This document shows positions 1 to 11,000 of a stretch of 64,000 bases of DNA, piece by piece. This DNA is from Diploscapter coronatus. Taxonomy: Eukaryota; Nematoda; Chromadorea; Rhabditida; Rhabditidae. The notes below the pieces were generated by a model that worked only from the letters and a program-made list of their open reading frames with translations, was not told the DNA's origin and did no database searches. The translations under genes and the position numbers were made by a program. The stretch lies in NCBI GenBank assembly GCA_964036155.1, contig OZ038423.1, positions 54,327,249-54,391,248 on the forward strand. Direction: 5' to 3'. Each line of letters begins with the position of its first letter. Position 1 is the stretch's first letter.

Positions 1-550
1 TGCCTCGATTCCATTCGCTCGCAACGTCGCCGGTTTACTCCGATACAATTCTTGGTCTATCTACCTGAAACAACAGCATTAATTTTCGAAGAAAAAGCAG
101 GATTCAAAAGTTCAAAAAAATGAAATGGAAAATTAGAAAATATCATAAATTACGTGATAAAACGCGGACAGAGTAAATGTGAGAGTGAAGAGAGAACAAA
201 CTGTTCACTATTTTTTGTAACAACTTTTGAGAAAGGCCGTCGATATTGATTCGATCGAAAAAGAAATTTCTCGCCTCTGCTGCCGCAGGACAGGCACATT
301 TTGCGAGTGGCAGACAGGGGATGGCTTGGAATTGGAAGGCAGGGAACACGTTATTCCTCAAGGTCACTCAGCCAGTGAACGCTGCCAAATTCGATCGACT
401 AGTCTAATGAAATGGGATGAAAAATAGCTGAAGTCCTGCACTCAAATTATCAGTGTAATTCCTGAAAAAAATCCATCCTTGAATTGTAATATATCAAAGT
501 TCAAAGCTAAACATTTCATCATCGAATAAGTTCATTCAAATTGCATGCAC
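1..550. other. Left edge, no supported gene
   Basis: No gene is supported here. A minus-strand acceptor (TTTCAG read leftward from about position 67) would open an exon that meets stops in two frames and ends after nine codons in the third. An open plus frame at about 240-427 is Cys-rich but has no convincing donor or partner exon. A gene continuing off the left edge remains possible. Confidence 0.3.
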
Positions 551-917
551 AAAAAGTCGACAAATATCATGAAGATCATCATAAAGTTATCATTCCTAAA
601 GCTAACCTAATATGAAAAACAACAATAATTGCTATCAGCTGATAAATATGAAAATGATCAGAAACGATCGTGCTAATAGAAAATTGGCAAGGAAAGTGAT
701 ATAAAATCGAAATTGAAAACATCACAGTAGAGATAAGGAATGGTGAACGAGAGGACGAGAGTAAAAGCATGATGAGGACCACCTGGGAATTTGTACTGGT
801 CAATAATAGGTACAATCGTATTGTCAAGGCATGATAATATCGTCTAGGCTTAAATTAGATATCTACAGAGAAGTATACAAGTGGTTCCATGAGAGGAGAG
901 AGCTTAGATAGTAAAGA
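551..917 (+). repeat. Direct repeat copy 1 (about 365 bp)
   Basis: This block is repeated in the same orientation at 2,402-2,766 with only a few substitutions and a 2-3 bp indel near its right end. Both copies begin at AAAAAGTCGAC and end at TAGATAGTAAAGA. The copies enclose about 1.48 kb containing a foldback element. A reading frame of 82 codons on the minus strand is shared by both copies but has no coding character beyond being a copy. The origin could be a recent segmental duplication or terminal repeats of a non-autonomous element. No TG...CA ends or primer-binding site were seen, so an LTR element is not supported. Confidence 0.85.
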
Positions 918-930
918 CACGCCGTTACCC

Positions 931-1600
931 TCTTTCCAAAAATGTCGTTTTGCAATAAGAGAAAGGGGGTTTTCGCGCTCTGGCTTTACATCATTGCCTG
1001 GCGGCTCAAATTCGTCATTTATGTGCGTTTTAATTACCCAATTATTTGTTCGTGATTAACTAATTACCGATAATTTCAGGGGCCTCTCCACTAGACTCTG
1101 CAGGCCCGCTACAGACCTGCTCCAGTCGATAGAAAATTAGATAAGCTTTGAATTAAACAAAGATTTTCTAGTTTTCTTCATTTTTTGGAGATATTTTTGC
1201 ATAATTTATCAGAATTCTATATTCAAAATTTTACTTTTCGGGTTATTTTAAAAAATTCCATTTTGTATAAATTCATTTTTTATTTTATTTTGATTTGTTG
1301 ATTCAGGATTAGATCAGAATTCTTGCCATCATTTTATCTACGACGTATAAAGGAAAAAAGCCTTGCCAAATGTCTTTCAATGTTTTCTTTTTTAAATTAA
1401 AAACATCTAATCTTCTATCGACTGGAGCAGGTCTGTAGCGGGCCTGCAGAGTCTAGTGGACGAGGCCTCTGAAATTATCGATAATTAGTTAATCACGAAC
1501 AAATAATTGGGCAATTAAAACGCACATAAATGACGAATTTGAGCCGCCAGAGCGCGAAAACCCCCTTTCTCTTATTGTAAAGCGACATTTTTGGAAGGGA
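931..1600. repeat. Foldback element with long terminal inverted repeats
   Basis: The left arm (about 931-1,144) and right arm (about 1,403-1,600) are inverted copies of each other over roughly 200 bp, separated by an AT-rich centre of about 260 bp. Matching landmarks are the CCAAAAATGTCG end, the GAGAAAGGGGGTTTTCGCGC block, the stretch around ACGAACAAATAATTGG, and the GC-rich inner block with CAGGCCCGCTACAGACC. The right arm is followed at about 1,590-1,670 by a further imperfect repeat of its own end. No transposase frame is present, so it is read as a non-autonomous DNA transposon or foldback element. Confidence 0.8.
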
Positions 1601-2401
1601 AGGAACAGCGTTCCTTTCTTTTATTACAAAGTAGTATTTTTGGAAAGGAAGGAACAGTGTGCAGGGAAGGAAGCCAGCACGACCTTCGTTCCGTCTTTCG
1701 AACGGGGCTAAAATCTCAAGTGGTCAGAACTTTTATAGGCTAAAAAATTAAACCTGACACTCCTCTCGCAATGTGAGCTCGAAGTACTCGGAAAAGTTCC
1801 ACGCTGAACATTTCAGCTTTGTATTCTATTTAGATTTAATTATACACGGCCTGTCAAGTGGTGCATAGGCATAGAGGGAAAACGTGCTGTTGTGATTTCT
1901 TTGTGCTCTTTCCTCTCTGCGCATTATGTCTTCCCCTTGTCTGCAGAGAAGGAGATAGGGGAGAAAGAGTCGAAAAAATTATTATTCTAGTTGGTAAAAT
2001 TATCAAATTAAGCCCTAATTATTCCAGATAATTGTCTAATTATGTAATTATTCATTTTTCATCAAAACTCCGGTAAATTGACGATAAAATTGAAAAATAT
2101 AGCGGGAATTTGATGAAATCGTAGAAAAAGAAGGAATTGAGAAGCTCCAAAAACTTTCAGAGCTTTTATTCTCTGATGAGAATATTTTTATTAATATTGT
2201 CATAATAATGCACCAATTTCGAAAATGTTGATATCAGTTGCTACAGTGCACTTCCAACTTGTTAAAAGTAATGGCAATTTTTTTGCAAAAATTCTTACTT
2301 TAATAAACTATTTTAAGTATATACTACTTATAGTTTTTAGACCGTTTCATAAGAGTTTTTAAGGATTTTACGTTTTTTTTTTATAAATAGATATATAAGG
2401 T

Positions 2402-2766
2402 AAAAAGTCGACAAATATCATGAAGATCATCATAAAGTTATCATTCTTAAAGCTAACCTAATATGAAAAACAACAATGATTGCTATCAGCTGATAAATAT
2501 GAAAATGATCAGAAACGATCGTGCTAATAGAAAATTGGCAAGGAAAGTGATATAAAATCGAAATTGAAAACATCACAGTAGAGATAAGGAATGGTGAACG
2601 AGAGGACGAGAGTGAAAGCATGATAAGGACCACCTGGGAATTTGTACTGGTCAATAATAGGTACAATCGTATTGTCAAGGCATGATAATATCGTCTAGGC
2701 TTAAATTAGATACCTACAGAGAAGTATATAAGTGATTCCATGAGAGGAGAGTTTAGATAGTAAAGA
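2402..2766 (+). repeat. Direct repeat copy 2 (about 365 bp)
   Basis: Second copy of the block at 551-917, same orientation and near identical. It is followed within a few bases by the MITE at 2,771. High identity between the copies implies a recent duplication, gene conversion or an assembly duplication; the sequence alone cannot separate these. Confidence 0.85.
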
Positions 2767-2770
2767 GATA

Positions 2771-3062
2771 AGCACTAGAAAAATCGATATCCCAAAAAGG
2801 GACCCAATTAGGATAACCCGGTGCGGTGAATCGATTGGGACAGGCTTCAGCTCGATTTGCATGCACTTTACGCTCGTGCTGTCCGGAAAACACGAAAAAC
2901 GTAGTTTTTCTAACTTTTTTATTTGAAAACTTTCTCGGGTAAATAATACACCGCTGGCCTCGTCTCATCGAGCTGAGTAATATGCTGAAATCTGTCTCAA
3001 TCGATTCAGCACCCTCGATTACCCTATCTGGGTCTCTTTGGGATATTGATTTGTCTAGTGCC
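2771..3062. mobile_element. MITE with inverted ends flanked by TA
   Basis: About 292 bp with inverted ends of 60-80 bp. The left end reads AGCACTAGAAAAATCGATAT, and the right end is its imperfect complement ending in CTAGTGCC. The inner arms share the TGGGACAGGC/TGTCTCAATCG region around the sequence AATCGATT. TA dinucleotides at 2,769-2,770 and 3,063-3,064 fit the target duplication of Tc1/mariner-type elements. There is no transposase frame, so this is a non-autonomous copy. Assignment to Tc1/mariner rests only on the TA flanks. Confidence 0.6.
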
Positions 3063-3064
3063 TA

Positions 3065-3691
3065 CCAATGCTCGAATCACTCAAAAAGTCGCTTATATAC
3101 AAATTCAGTTAGATAAATACAGCTTTGGGATGGATGAAATAATGCTCAGAATAAATACCTGTTTCATAAATAAAATCTTTGAAAAGATCGTTCTCTTGGT
3201 GCAGTATTTTATGGGGGCCCAACGCAGAGGCAGGTTTTACGACAAAAGAGATACTTTGTCGGCTTATGCTCTAAATTGTATTCGTTTTCATTTCACATTT
3301 GTAGCTCATTGAAACTCTCGAATAAATGAAAGTGCAGAATATTAATTACCTTGGCACAGTCCACCTGGAAAGTTGATTTCAATGAATATTTGATTACTTT
3401 TTCTTGCAAGAAATAATGCAGCATAGGAGTTGAAGTTTAACTATAAAAAGGATGTTGCAAGGGGGATAAGATATTGAAGAAGTCAGATCTATTGAAAAGC
3501 TGTTTTTCTACTTTACCGATAATATGTTTCTAGAAATCTAAAATGTTGCATCATTTCTTACAAGAAAATGATATTCATAGAAATAGCATACTGGCTGCCC
3601 ACTCGCCACAGAGTGTCCTTCCTTTTTCATCGATTTCTCTTCTACAGTCCATATGGTATGGCTTCCCTAGGATGAATTTCTTCAGACAGAA
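3065..3691. other. Intergenic, nothing recognised
   Basis: AT-rich spacer between the MITE and the 3' end of the minus-strand secreted-protein gene. Open frames here lack plausible splice partners. The left part may hold the 3' UTR of that gene; no clear polyadenylation signal was chosen. Confidence 0.4.
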
Positions 3692-6600
3692 CTATTTAAC
3701 TTCAATCTTACACTGCCTCTTGCCGAAAGAAGTAGTTATGGAGGACAATATTTGAGGTAGTGTTGTGGGCGATCGAGTTGTGATTGTTGTTGCTTCATCT
3801 TCGAAATCGTCTAAAATTTCAATACTTCATCCTTTTTACTTGTGATTTTCATACCTTTGCTAGACATCAGTATAATTGTGCCGGTAGTATCGACTGGTTC
3901 AAACGAACTAGCAGCTGTATTCGAAGATACGACAAATTCATCTGTGCCTATTATTGAATTGAAATTAGCTATTTTAGCATAAATGCAAAATCTCGAATTC
4001 AATAAACTTGGTAATATTCAACCTGTAGTTCCGGTTGTTTCACCCTGAACTTCATTTTCTCCCTCTTCATTCTCATTTGAGCTGTTGGCAGTTGTAGTAG
4101 AAGTTGGCTGAGTCGTGGTAGTAGTCTTTGGTGTGTCTAAATTGAGTTTGACCTTCCATTTTATAAAAAAAAAAATCTCACGTTTAACCCTTATTTTCGA
4201 AGATTTAGGCTTTTGAGTCTTTGTTGGCATTTTAGGAGTAGTAACAAAGACGTCACCAACTTTCTTCGCAGTCGACAGAGGCACGAAACTTGATTTCACC
4301 TGAAATTGGTATAATTTGTCAGAGTTGAAATTGCATATTTCTTGTGTTAATCAAAGGTTTTAGCGAATGCCGCAGATCAGTAACAAAAGATTTCGGCTTT
4401 TAAAGTAGGTCAGCAAGTCTATTTTAAAACGAGTCTCGGTCGCGCGCTCCGTCGATTCGGCCTTTGCTTCACCAAGGCTCCAAAACAAACCAGTTCAGTT
4501 TCGAAGCAATCACAGAAACAAAAAATAATTCATGACAAACAATAGCACGCAATAGCTTACCATTAACTCTTTTCAATACTGGCCAGTTCATTTGCAAAAG
4601 TTGGCATTTTATGCATCTTCAATTCAAAACTAATTAGCTGATTTTGTGTCCAAAATTGGTAGTGTTTTAGAAAGAAAACAGTTTCTGCCACAATTTAGCA
4701 TACTACCAATGTAAAACCGACATATTTTCTTGCATTGCACACCTATAGCAAGTTACCTTTCCAGCGATTTATGGCACACGGGGGTCAAACAAACCTATCA
4801 TAGAGATCTAAGCTCGGACGGACAAATAGACAAACAAATAAACTCAGGAAAATAAATACTAATTCAGAATTTAGATTCAAACTTCATAAACTGGATATGA
4901 AACGCCAATTGGTTTACAAAATTTTCTTCATTTTTCGTTTCTAATTTTCGAAAATTTTAAACTAATTTTTCAATTTTCGTCTCATAGAACTCGAAGGTGT
5001 AATTTTCAAACTTCCTATTGTAAAGTTTCTAGAAATTTAGAGCACATGCATGACACTTTCATAACTTTGTTTTTTTCAGAAGACAAAACTAAAAAAATCC
5101 ATGAAAACGTCAAAACACCCTACTGAATTTTTCCTACTGCTCCTCGGTTCTTCGACTTCCCTCGAATGATCGTCGTCAGGGTCGTCTTCCAAGTCGTTGT
5201 CATTCGAAATCTTTCGTTGGGGCGGCAACATTCCAGGCGTGGGCAGAACTTCAGCCCCCTTCTTTCTTTTGTCCTTCTTCAGTCCGAATCCAGGTGGAGA
5301 CGGTTTCTTCAGTTTCCGACTCAGAATGATCGATTTCTTCTTGCTGTTGCTCGATTTCACCGTTTTCTGAACTTGCACAAAACCGGAAGGAAGTCCAGGA
5401 GATTGGGGGTTTTTGCCGGGAGGAAGCGTCGATTTCGCTGTTTCTTTGGTCGGTTTGTTAGTGTTCTTCTTTGTGACTTTAGGCTTTGAGGTAGATGGAG
5501 GAGGTTCAGGCCCTTCTGAAACTTTAGGCTGAATTTTTAAAACTATGAAGGATGTAACCGATTTCGTTGTCTTCCTTACGAGCCTTCCTTTCCCGCTCGG
5601 TTCCTATTTCTGTCTTCTTTTTTGCGGGCAATTTGGCTGAAGTATGTAACGTTTCTGAGTAATTATCCTAAAAAGGTCATACCCGTGCTCGTTTTTTCCT
5701 TCGTGTGATTTTTGGGAATCATAGTATGACGAATTGGTTTCTGAGTTGTAAAGTCTACATCGGTTGTTGTGGCTGAAATCTTTCTTTAGGTTTTTTTTTC
5801 CATATTCCCTTCCTCGAGTATTTTCTTTCTAGATGCACATTTTGGTCTTATTATTAGTTACAAAAAATCAATGCACAATGCGTTAATCTTCGATTCAATA
5901 GCATTCTCATTGAAATGAAAATTTTCTGATTCGCTAAAATTTCTTAATGTTGCCTAATGCGCAAATAATATCGCGTTTTTGCACGATGAAAATAGAAACA
6001 ATAGCAAGTTCATTTCATAAAATTCTGGGTTAACAATGAGAAGAAATAAAGATCGCTTTTTTCCATATAATTTTATAATGAACTTTAGTTGTAATACCAA
6101 AAAACGGCACGATCTTTCTACTATACTAGGCACGTTTTTTACTAAAATACGGCATAATTTTATTTCAACGACATTATTGATTTTCCATTATTCTTGTTAT
6201 TTTTAACTTTTAGTGTTTTTTGCAAATTGTTTAATTTTCACGCAATATATTTGGAAATCGCATGATATAATGAGCGAGCATAGGCAAAATAGAGTTGGGG
6301 ATGGTAGGGTGAAGCAGATTTCTCTCAATATTTCGTCAAATCTTGTGCCATAATGTCATGCAGTTTTCAAATTGCCTTCCAGGCATCCAAATCGACTCAG
6401 TTTGAAGTAAAATGAGCAGATTTAGGAAAATTTAGTTTTGTAAAGTCAAAATCATTATATTACTTCATCAAAAAGCGTGCCGCAGTATAGCTGTTGCAAA
6501 TAAACAATTTAAAATGACTTTTTTCAACTTTTCAGTCAAGAACAAATTAGACATCTAAAGTCGGATTTAAACATAGTAAAAGATAAGGTTTTAAAGGGAA

Positions 6601-6916
6601 AATATGAAAAAAAAGTTGAAAGAAGGCATAAATTTTTATTTCAATAGAAATCACGAATCTAATTAATTCTTAACTGAATTTTCATTTTCGGAAAGGAAAA
6701 ATGGCAAGATCTTACCGTCATCCTCGTACACCGACTCCTGAGCTTTCCAATAATTCGCCTCACCACTCACTTTTTGTATAAGTTTCTTCTTCCCTGAAAA
6801 AGCTGATCTTTATCATTTTTCAAAATAGTCAAGATTTTACCTGGATCCTTAATCTTGGAATATGCTAGATGGAAAGAGCAAAGCCAGAGGAAAATCGAGA
6901 TCTCGATCGGGCGCAT
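3692..6916 (-). CDS. Secreted Lys/Thr-rich low-complexity protein (unrecognised)
   Basis: Exons (right to left): 6916-6841, 6793-6716, 5772-5683, 5636-5580, 5515-5124, 4299-4023, 3947-3855, 3810-3692. All junction phases match, giving 393 aa. The start MRPIEISIFLWLCSFHLAYS is a clear signal peptide, with cleavage likely after about residue 20. The mature protein has no recognised domain: an N-terminal charged stretch, then Lys/Pro/Thr-rich sequence, an Asp/Glu patch (NDNDLEDDPDDDH), Thr runs (KTTTTTQPTSTTTA) and a C-terminus ending CKIEVK. Thr-rich parts could carry O-glycans. A 36-nt in-frame piece in exon 6 (4188-4153) has GT and AG ends and could be a very short intron, giving 381 aa. An extracellular matrix or cuticle-associated role is a guess. 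The exon structure is well supported; function is unknown. Confidence 0.7.
4385..4520 (+). repeat. Dispersed repeat, copy 1
   Basis: A stretch with GAGTCTCGGTCGCGCGCTCC, then TTTGCTTCACCAAGGCTCCA and an A/C-rich tail (AAACAAACCAGTTCAG). A diverged inverted copy lies at about 33,965-34,070. It lies in the intron between exons 5 and 6 of the secreted-protein gene. No coding capacity is seen. Confidence 0.5.
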
Positions 6917-8057
6917 GGCAGTTCGAGAAGGAAACAGATGAACAATAATAAGGCTGCTTGAAGATGATCGGATAGTTTCTAAAAGAAAGGAGGAGTAAAA
7001 TGAGTCAATTATAAAGGTAAAATGATCAAGAGTCAAATAGGCAAGAGGCAGAAGAAGAATGGAAGAATTTGGAGAGGCAGACAAGGTTCAAGAAAAGCTG
7101 CAAGGCTGGAGGCAGAAAGATGAAGGCTGAAGGCAAGGACAACAATAACAGCGAGAAGAAAAGGAAGAGACTGTATACAAGTGGATGGCAAGGAAGATAA
7201 TAAGAGAGCGGGAATAGGAGGGGAGGAAAAGCTAAATGCAAATGTAAGCCAGACCAAGCATGCACTGACGACTTGGATAGACTGAGGACTGACTGACTCT
7301 GACTGAAATAGATCGGCAAGAAGGGAGGAGGAAAAAGGGAAAACGGTTCGGTAATAACTCCTCAATCTCCATAATTTCATCGTCCTGAAGCCTGAGACGG
7401 GCAGGTTAAATGGCGGCAAAAAGGGAATTAAGATGATACTTGAGTGGTGAACCAAAATATGCTGTCTGGTTGAGGCTGGGCTGAAATTAGTGTCAGGAAG
7501 ACAGGAAGGGGAGACAAGTGGACTGTGGCAAGCTTGCCTTCTTGCAGGTCAGTCTCAATCTGTCTGTTTCTCTTCCCGTCTTTCCTCTGCATATTCCACT
7601 GTTCCACTATTCCACTCCACTGCCTCTCTTCCAACCTCGAGATCTCGCAACCACGTCGCACAATCGACTTTCTCTCTCCTCCTAGCTGCTTTTCCTTTCC
7701 CACAACTTCTTCAATGTCACATTTAATTATCCTCGTAGTATTGCGCATATTGCGTATCGTACACTCGTTTACTCTAGTATTTTGAATCCCTTTCCTTCCT
7801 TACTTTCTGCTCAAGTGCCAACCGCCTTCCTTCCTCCCTTTCTTGCCTCCCTCCTCTCCCACGACCTATCCTCTGCCCTTCAGCCTTCTCTTCCAAGAGG
7901 CATCCAGTTTATCCCTATTCCCTTTTCATTTTCATGTATTTTGTTTTTGCATTTGTATATGTGTTCGTTCCTTGGGAAAGTGAACAGAAGATCGTCAACA
8001 TTGTCCGAGGATATTCCAACATTCAAATGGGAATATTTCGAAATCTTATAAACAAAT
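6917..8057. promoter_or_regulatory. Intergenic with strong purine/pyrimidine asymmetry
   Basis: No gene seen. From about 6,990 to 7,330 the plus strand is strongly purine-rich (GAAGAAGAATGGAAGA type), so the coding strand of the downstream minus-strand gene is pyrimidine-rich just upstream of its start. From about 7,540 to 7,960 the bias flips to pyrimidine on the plus strand. The long frames here come from this composition and look like Ser/Leu/Phe-rich shadows. A CT-rich upstream promoter tract is an inference from recurrence at other genes in the window. Confidence 0.35.
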
Positions 8058-11000
8058 TAATCCTCATCAATTTTAAATAATCTAATGTTTATGAGACCCG
8101 AAAACTGTACATGTACTTGAATATAAATTATGGAAAGATAAACATTAGCAGATTGCACTGAGTTCTTCCACAAATCTAGAGCCTCGATTGCCTCCAAGTA
8201 ATCGATTGATCTTGCTTCTAGAAATTAAAAATATTCCTATTTCTAGTAAATGAAAGGACCACAACTTACTCGAATTCCTTATTGGTTGAAGTCTTCAGCT
8301 TCTTGATTTTGGTATGGAGATTCTGAGATTGACAAAACTTATAAGAAGCGTGTTTTGCATTTTTACCTTGTCATTTCCGTCCGATTTGATCATTTCCTCA
8401 GCATTCTTCAGAAATTTGACGAGGAATCTTCGAATATCGAGAATGTCGACGAACGGCAGCTCCATTTCGCTAAAATTTTTCATAAAATAGGATAATAAAA
8501 TAGAAATGATCTGTGGCGGTATTTTTTGCCTAAAAAGCATCAACTTCCGAAGTCGCACTTCTTTCTCCAAAAAGCGAGACTTTTGGGCAACAATATCGCC
8601 ACTGATAGTACTCTCTAACTGTTTTTCAGCATAGCATTTCCCAGGATAAAGCTCTGCTGTTTTTCTTTATAAAAACAAAAGAACATCTTAACCTTTGAAA
8701 CTTACATCGATTTAGCGAAGGTCACCAGACTGTGGGGGAAGCACTCGATGGGCGAATTGATCAGTATCATTGCGAAATTGGTCAATTTCTCGATTTGCGA
8801 GCAAAATTCCTGCATTTTTGCACTCGATGAATCGATTTCGTTGACTGCCAGATTCCAGACTGAAACATCAAATAATAAATATCAGAGTTTCAATAAATGA
8901 CTTACATGCAGGATCCTTTTTCGATGGGTCGACACTGGCAGCGTAGTCAGAGTCCAAGTCCATCAGCTGAAATTCAAATAACTGAAAAATCATTTTCAAC
9001 AAAATAATGTAGTATCCGAAATAAAACTTATAGAAAGGCTAAATTTCGTATTTTAGTTTTGAATATTGTCTGAAAATGTTATTCGTTTTATAACGTACAG
9101 CGACAAATAAAAAGCAATATTCTAACCTCGAGAGCCAAATAGTCGAACGAAGCCGATGTAGCAGGCGCCATCAGACAGATGTACTGAAAATGTTCTTAAA
9201 TAGTTAAAAAAAGTCTTACAAGGAAACCTTTTTAGGGTCCCGTGGAATTCCTGGAAAAGGTAGGTGCATCTGAAAGAGCAAAAAACTCGGAGTGGATTGA
9301 TGCATCTTTTTCAACAAAATGAATACCTACAGAATTTGTACTATTTTCAGTAGGCTTCTCAGTACAAAATATGTTGCAGAAACTAGCATGCATGTAATTT
9401 TTGATACAAAGATTGGTTTTCAAAGCCAACCACCTGCTGCAAGCATTCATTTTTGTTGGAAAATTACATTAGTCCGCTCAGAATTTTTGCTTTCAAATGC
9501 ACCTGCTTTTGTCCCGAAATCCCACGGAGCACTGAAAAGATTCCCTCGTTAAAACAACATACAGCCTTGTCCTCCTCAGGCATGGCTCCCTGCATTCTGC
9601 CATTCATGATGACCGTCCTGCTGTCGATCATCACAGTGGCTTGTCTGCTCAGACCTTTTCTCTCTGGAAGCAAGATTGCCGCTGGGTTGTTCGCGATTGC
9701 CTGGATAAAATGAAAGTTCTGATGATTTTTTCTAAAAATAACAAATAATTGTTAGTACTCAATTTAGCCTTGAAAAATAACGTTTCAGAAGTGTATAGTT
9801 AGGAAATACGAACGAAAAAAACCTACGATAGTGGAAATGTTGACAGAGTCCTTGGGGATGAAGATGGTCCTGGCGATGGAGAGACTGCGATCGATGGCTG
9901 GGCGAGAGGACACTCGGGGATGGGCTGATTGACGCCACAGCGAGGGGATCGACAGGGCTTCTTCGGTCACCTCCACATGGTCCTCTGAAATGAAGAGAAT
10001 ATGAAAGCCATCAGTTGAAAGCAAATTTGGATAAACTTATAAGTTTGTATTTTAGATTTTATCTTGGCTGTAGGTACTTTATTAACACGAGTGAGTACTT
10101 TGTTACCAAACGCTATTTCTCCCCCTTTTTCATCTTTTCCCACATTATCTCACCTTTGGTAAGAAGTACTCATTATTTTCTTTGATAACAGTACCTACAG
10201 CCAACTATTTTCGGTTAGGGTATTTGAAGGGTCCTGAATATGCCTACATGCTCAAAATCCTACCAACTTCAAATCTGAAAAACCGCTTGTGCTCTCTAAG
10301 TGTACTCTTTATTATTTTTATATAGGTGCCACTTAGTGAGGAAAATAGGGGCACAGACGAGAACCGCGAGTGGAAAGGTGGAATAGAGCGAAGGAGAGTA
10401 CGCAGGCGGACAAGCAAAAAATGACTCGCATCGACGTTAGAGTTTCGAGAAAGGCAACATCGATCTCATGGACAATAGAGTAAAAATGCTTACCAAAAAT
10501 CTCGAAAAGTTTGCCCTGCTTGTGAGGCAGACGGCGAATTCGTTCACGAGTTGTATTCTGCTGAATTGGCCAAATTTGAGAGAAATTGGAATGAAAAATA
10601 CAGAACTTACATCTCTTCCCATATAATCGCGAAACGGAGGAGAGATGGCGCACAGATCGGTCATGGTCTCCTCGTTGAGCTTGCTTCTGTCCATGTGATC
10701 CCACGGATCTGTAACCAGTGCTTCGGGAGAATGGCACAGGGAGAACAGTCTGGAGAGAAAAGAAAATATTTGTGAAAGGAAGGCGAACTTACTTACAGAG
10801 TAGCGATGGAATTGTAGGTGTTCTTGTAGGATTCATCGAAGTCGTCTGTTGTCTCGTTTGAAAAGTACAGAACATAGTGGGCAAGACGGGTCCAACCAAA
10901 TCTAGACATAACAATTAGAAAGCTCAATCATAATTCTTCGTGCATAGATTGAAAACTCTTAAACATATATTTTAATTTTCTGTATAGTATATTTATAAAA

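Noticed and set aside
1..427. Possible terminal exon on the minus strand at 1-67 and Cys-rich plus frame at about 240-427
   Set aside because: The minus segment has stops in all frames within 30 nt; the plus frame has no donor partner or homology I can name.
551..2766. LTR retrotransposon reading of the 365-bp repeats
   Set aside because: No TG/CA termini, primer-binding site, polypurine tract or coding remnants were seen between them.
7026..8051. Several overlapping frames of 80-140 codons on both strands
   Set aside because: They are Phe/Ser/Leu-rich or Arg/Glu-rich by-products of long purine/pyrimidine tracts, overlap each other, and lack introns consistent with this genome.
9503..9531. 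29-nt segment as a constitutive exon of the unknown gene
   Set aside because: Including it breaks the frame into the next exon; joining 9563 directly to 9269 restores a clean phase and a natural protein. Kept only as a possible poison exon.
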